From an uncultured Opitutia bacterium (lineage in GTDB: Bacteria > Verrucomicrobiota > Verrucomicrobiia > Opitutales > Coraliomargaritaceae), in assembly GCA_937899295.1 (NCBI GenBank), contig CALBPO010000173.1, positions 1 to 9,596 of the forward strand: a stretch of 9,596 nucleotides of DNA, written 5' to 3'. Below, piece by piece: positions 7,429 to 9,596 of this stretch (its first letter is position 1; each line of letters begins with the position of its first letter). A model generated the notes under the pieces. The model was not told the origin of the DNA, did no database searches, and was given only the letters and a program-made list of their open reading frames with translations. Position numbers and translations under genes: made by a program.

Positions 7429-8098
7429 ATGGCACGAGGCAAAGAGTCAGAATACACATCAAAGCAACTGGTCGGAATGCCAATCGACTAGCGACACTAA
7501 GCTGGCGATTCTCGCTACGAACGCAGAGAGCAAAGACTGCTACTGCTATCAGAGTCTCAAGCAGTCCCCAAATGATCGAAGTGAAAAACATGCCCATTGT
7601 CGGGCTGCCCAGCATTAGATTTAAACTAAGCGAAGCGGCCATGATCGAAGCGAATGAAGCGATGGCCAAGGCAACAAGCTGACCAGCATCCATTTGCGGG
7701 AAACGACGCCCCTGCATCAACCGAAAGAGCCCATAAGCAACCCAAGGTGCCACGACACCCATATTGAGAAAATTTGCACCTAAGGTGGCATAGGAGCCAT
7801 CACCAAGGAAGCCGGCTTGCAGTATCAAAATTGAGGCCATCGATAACATTGCAGCAAAGGGACCAAATAAGATGGCCAGAAGTGAAGCGCCTACCAGGTG
7901 GATGGAGAAACCCAAACCTGTTGGGTAATTGACCATTTGGGCAAGAAAGATTAGGCAACTCAATGCAAGCAGTGAAGGTATTTGCTTCACGGAAAGTTGA
8001 CGGCGCAAGCCATAAAAGACCGAGCTTAATGCGATGACGCCTGCACCGCTCGTTAACAAGGTGGTGGATGAATCAAGGCTTCCTTGAATTAGATGCAT
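7364..8098 (-). CDS. CbiM/NikM-type substrate-binding membrane component of a Ni2+/Co2+ ECF transporter
   Basis: A 244-residue membrane protein with several hydrophobic helices. The N-terminus M-H-L-I-Q-G fits the family opening M-H-(I/L)-x-x-G, whose Met1-His2 end forms part of the metal site; this fixes the start at 8098. The core has G-F-S-I-H67-L-V-G, then A-I-L-F-G-P-F-A-A, L-I-L-Q-A and G-A-N-F-L-N-M-G-V-V (107-116), all typical. His67 is at the place expected for the second metal ligand. The C-terminus has S-S-H-Q-P-D-G-L-E (225-233), the PDGL segment of NikM/CbiM proteins. It lies 16 bases after ureD on the same strand, so nickel for urease is the likely substrate. No CbiN/NikN, Q or O partner follows: the gene ends 30 bases from the end of hemA, which runs toward it. 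The last eight or so residues do not match the family and may come from foreign DNA. Confidence 0.85.
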   Translation of the reverse strand: MHLIQGSLDSSTTLLTSGAGVIALSSVFYGLRRQLSVKQIPSLLALSCLIFLAQMVNYPTGLGFSIHLVGASLLAILFGPFAAMLSMASILILQAGFLGDGSYATLGANFLNMGVVAPWVAYGLFRLMQGRRFPQMDAGQLVALAIASFASIMAASLSLNLMLGSPTMGMFFTSIIWGLLETLIAVAVFALCVRSENRQLSVASRLAFRPVALMCILTLCLVPFSSHQPDGLEHVLEMSQTSVE

Positions 8099-8114
8099 AG
8101 TTCTCGGTGGAATT

Positions 8115-8975
8115 TTAATTAAAATAAGTCTGCGCGCGATGCAGCGCTTGAGGAAAATTTTGTTTCGACTTAATTATAAGCAGGTTCCGCACCAAGAAAA
8201 TCGTTTTTCGAAGACTGATCCCATCACGCGCCAAAATTTTAATACCTAGCCCGCCTTCACGTAGGGGACTGGCGCCTATTATAGCATCTGGCGTCTCTAA
8301 ATCATGAATGATTTGAATAATATCGCCCAAAGGCTCAGGACTCAAGAAGTAGAAACTAGCATAACTGCCACATGGGTACAAAGCTCGCCAATCAGCAACA
8401 TCGCCATGCTTGGGCTGACAGCAAAAATTTTCATAAGCTAATAAAGAACTCTCACGATAAATGCGTAATTGCGAGTTCCACTGTGAAAATTCAAAAGCCT
8501 CGCCAAAGGCAGCTCTTCCCGGGGATACAAGCTCGCAGAGCAATACGGTCGCATCCGCAGCAACATCGAGACGTGTGAACTGGCGAATCGAAGCATCCTT
8601 CTGCAAGATTAAGGGCGCTGGCCACACATCGAGCACCGCGCGCGATTCGACTATGTAGTGCTGCCGCACCGTCGCGCATCCGGCATCCATAGTATGCACC
8701 CGGCAAGCTGCCGGGCTGATCAAAGCGGCATTCGCTCCAGCCGCAACTGTCGCTTCGACCTCCAGTAAATCCTTGTCCAGTAGGCCTGCGGTGGGACTCA
8801 TCAGGATACTGATCTCCCAAGCATCCTCGTGGTAAGATTTACCGAGGTGTAAAGGTGGCCTCACCCACTGCTCCGTCAAACGCGTCCCGATCCCCGGAGC
8901 ATGCGTATAGCGCAAACGCGCGCCCCCAAAAACACCAATACGAGCAGGAGGTAAGTCTGTGGTTGAAACGGACAT
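8115..8975 (-). CDS. ureD: Urease accessory protein UreD
   Basis: UreD (UreH in some species) binds apo-urease and forms the scaffold and tunnel through which the UreF-UreG complex delivers Ni2+. This copy has 286 residues from the ATG at 8975. Family patterns are S-P-T-A-G-L-L (60-66; usually SPTGGLLxGD), S-P-A-A-C-R-V-H (87-94), V-W-P-A-P-L-I-L (118-125; usually a P-x-P motif), and S-P-G-R-A-A-F-G-E-A-F (151-161), the most conserved stretch. A start at 9035 would overlap ureG by 53 bases and add unmatched residues; the ATG at 8975 lies 7 bases after the ureG stop and is preferred. The order ureG-ureD matches the end of urease operons of the ureABCEFGD type. UreD proteins diverge strongly, so the weak match elsewhere is normal. 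Confidence 0.88.
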   Translation of the reverse strand: MSVSTTDLPPARIGVFGGARLRYTHAPGIGTRLTEQWVRPPLHLGKSYHEDAWEISILMSPTAGLLDKDLLEVEATVAAGANAALISPAACRVHTMDAGCATVRQHYIVESRAVLDVWPAPLILQKDASIRQFTRLDVAADATVLLCELVSPGRAAFGEAFEFSQWNSQLRIYRESSLLAYENFCCQPKHGDVADWRALYPCGSYASFYFLSPEPLGDIIQIIHDLETPDAIIGASPLREGGLGIKILARDGISLRKTIFLVRNLLIIKSKQNFPQALHRAQTYFN

Positions 8976-8982
8976 TAGATCA

Positions 8983-9596
8983 TTAAGCCTTAATCGCAAA
9001 GAAACATTCTTTTTCGAGCCAAGTAACGATCTCATCTAAGCCCTTGTAACTCTTCAGATCACAAAAAACAAAAGGGCGTTCTTCGCGCTGTATCTTAGAG
9101 TCGCGCGCCATCACATCGAGATCGGCCCCAACATAGGGTGCCAACTCGGTCTTGTTGATGAGCATGATGTCGGAATATCGAATTGCTGGGCCGCCTTTGC
9201 GTGGGATTTTATCGCCCTCGGCCACATCGATTACATAGATGAAAGCATCTACTAAATCAGGCGAGAAGGTTGCCGACAGATTATCTCCGCCACTTTCCAT
9301 CAGGACCACTTGGGTATCTGGGTGTAGCATGATCAAATTTTCTATCGCGACTTCATTCATACTGGTATCATCGCGGATCGCAGTATGCGGGCAACCACCA
9401 GTCTCCACACCAAGGATCCGACTTGCTTCCAGCGGGCTATTTTCAACTAAAAACTGCGCGTCTTCTTTAGTATAAATATCGTTGGTGATTGCGACTAGAG
9501 AGTAGCACTGATGCAGCTTCTCAATAAGTCGAAGCAGGAGCATGGTTTTACCAGAGCCGACGGGGCCTCCGATACCGATACGAACAGGACGTGAGG
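8983..9596 (-). CDS. ureG: Urease accessory GTPase UreG (N-terminus beyond window)
   Basis: UreG is the SIMIBI-class GTPase that carries nickel to urease with UreD, UreF and UreE. The window holds all but a few N-terminal codons; the frame is open to the edge. Visible motifs, in order, are the P-loop G-G-P-V-G-S-G-K-T (about 9544-9570), [22 protein letters not shown] with the nickel-binding Cys-Pro-His (9385-9393), [23 protein letters not shown], and the guanine-specificity motif at 9145-9156, which reads N-K-T-E instead of the usual N-K-x-D. The ATG at 9543 is internal, right after the P-loop, and is not the true start. It is followed by ureD 7 bases later. Urease structural genes and ureE/ureF are expected to the right of the window. 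Confidence 0.96.
   Translation of the reverse strand, partial: SRPVRIGIGGPVGSGKTMLLLRLIEKLHQCYSLVAITNDIYTKEDAQFLVENSPLEASRILGVETGGCPHTAIRDDTSMNEVAIENLIMLHPDTQVVLMESGGDNLSATFSPDLVDAFIYVIDVAEGDKIPRKGGPAIRYSDIMLINKTELAPYVGADLDVMARDSKIQREERPFVFCDLKSYKGLDEIVTWLEKECFFAIKA

Noticed and set aside
8491..8820. 109-codon minus-strand frame rich in Cys and Gly
   Set aside because: It lies in another frame within ureD, whose conserved motifs span the same bases; composition is typical of an out-of-frame reading.
8976..9035. Upstream start for UreD overlapping ureG
   Set aside because: It would overlap ureG by 53 bases and add a stretch without UreD resemblance, while an ATG sits 7 bases after the ureG stop.

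Overview
The window reads as a chromosomal segment of a Gram-negative bacterium. It encodes lipid A biosynthesis, an LpxC-FabZ fusion protein, urease maturation proteins and a short glutamyl-tRNA reductase. LpxC-FabZ fusions are known from Bacteroidota/Chlorobi and from the Planctomycetes-Verrucomicrobia-Chlamydiae group. My best guess is Verrucomicrobiota, perhaps Opitutae (Puniceicoccales/Opitutales type). This rests on family-level protein resemblance, not on a marker gene, so confidence is moderate. None of the visible start codons has a convincing Shine-Dalgarno sequence.

Layout. (1) Positions 1-1452, minus strand: lpxC-fabZ fusion followed by the first 31 codons of lpxA, which runs off the left edge; this is a lipid A module. 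(2) Positions 1664-2245, minus strand: a YqaB-like HAD sugar-phosphate phosphatase. (3) Positions 2364-3657, plus strand: a DUF502 membrane protein overlapping a short RecO-like protein by 8 bases. (4) Positions 3737-4162, plus strand: an unrecognised small protein with a signal peptide and a C-terminal membrane anchor. (5) Positions 4222-7333, plus strand: a tetrapyrrole block of ferrochelatase (hemH), a CcsA/HemX-type membrane protein, and glutamyl-tRNA reductase (hemA). (6) Positions 7364-9596, minus strand, converging on hemA: a CbiM/NikM-type nickel/cobalt uptake component, ureD, and ureG, which runs off the right edge; this is the distal end of a urease operon.

How the genes work together. 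HemA makes the first committed tetrapyrrole intermediate, HemH inserts iron at the end, and the CcsA/HemX protein is the usual membrane companion of hemA. UreG and UreD deliver Ni2+ to apo-urease, and the CbiM/NikM protein would bring the nickel into the cell. The lipid A genes, the phosphatase, DUF502 and RecO are ordinary housekeeping neighbours.

The most interesting spot is the hemA/urease boundary around 7330-7393. A 32-codon reading frame overlaps the hemA stop as ATGA, and its beginning looks like the N-terminus of hydroxymethylbilane synthase (hemC) before it diverges. It diverges where the opposite-strand cbiM tail begins, which suggests a rearrangement scar. Other notable points are the Cys/His-rich loop in ferrochelatase, the RecO lacking a zinc finger, the short GluTR, and the lone CbiM/NikM without its partners. 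I see no mobile element, CRISPR array, tRNA or rRNA. No stretch longer than about 210 bases lacks a gene.
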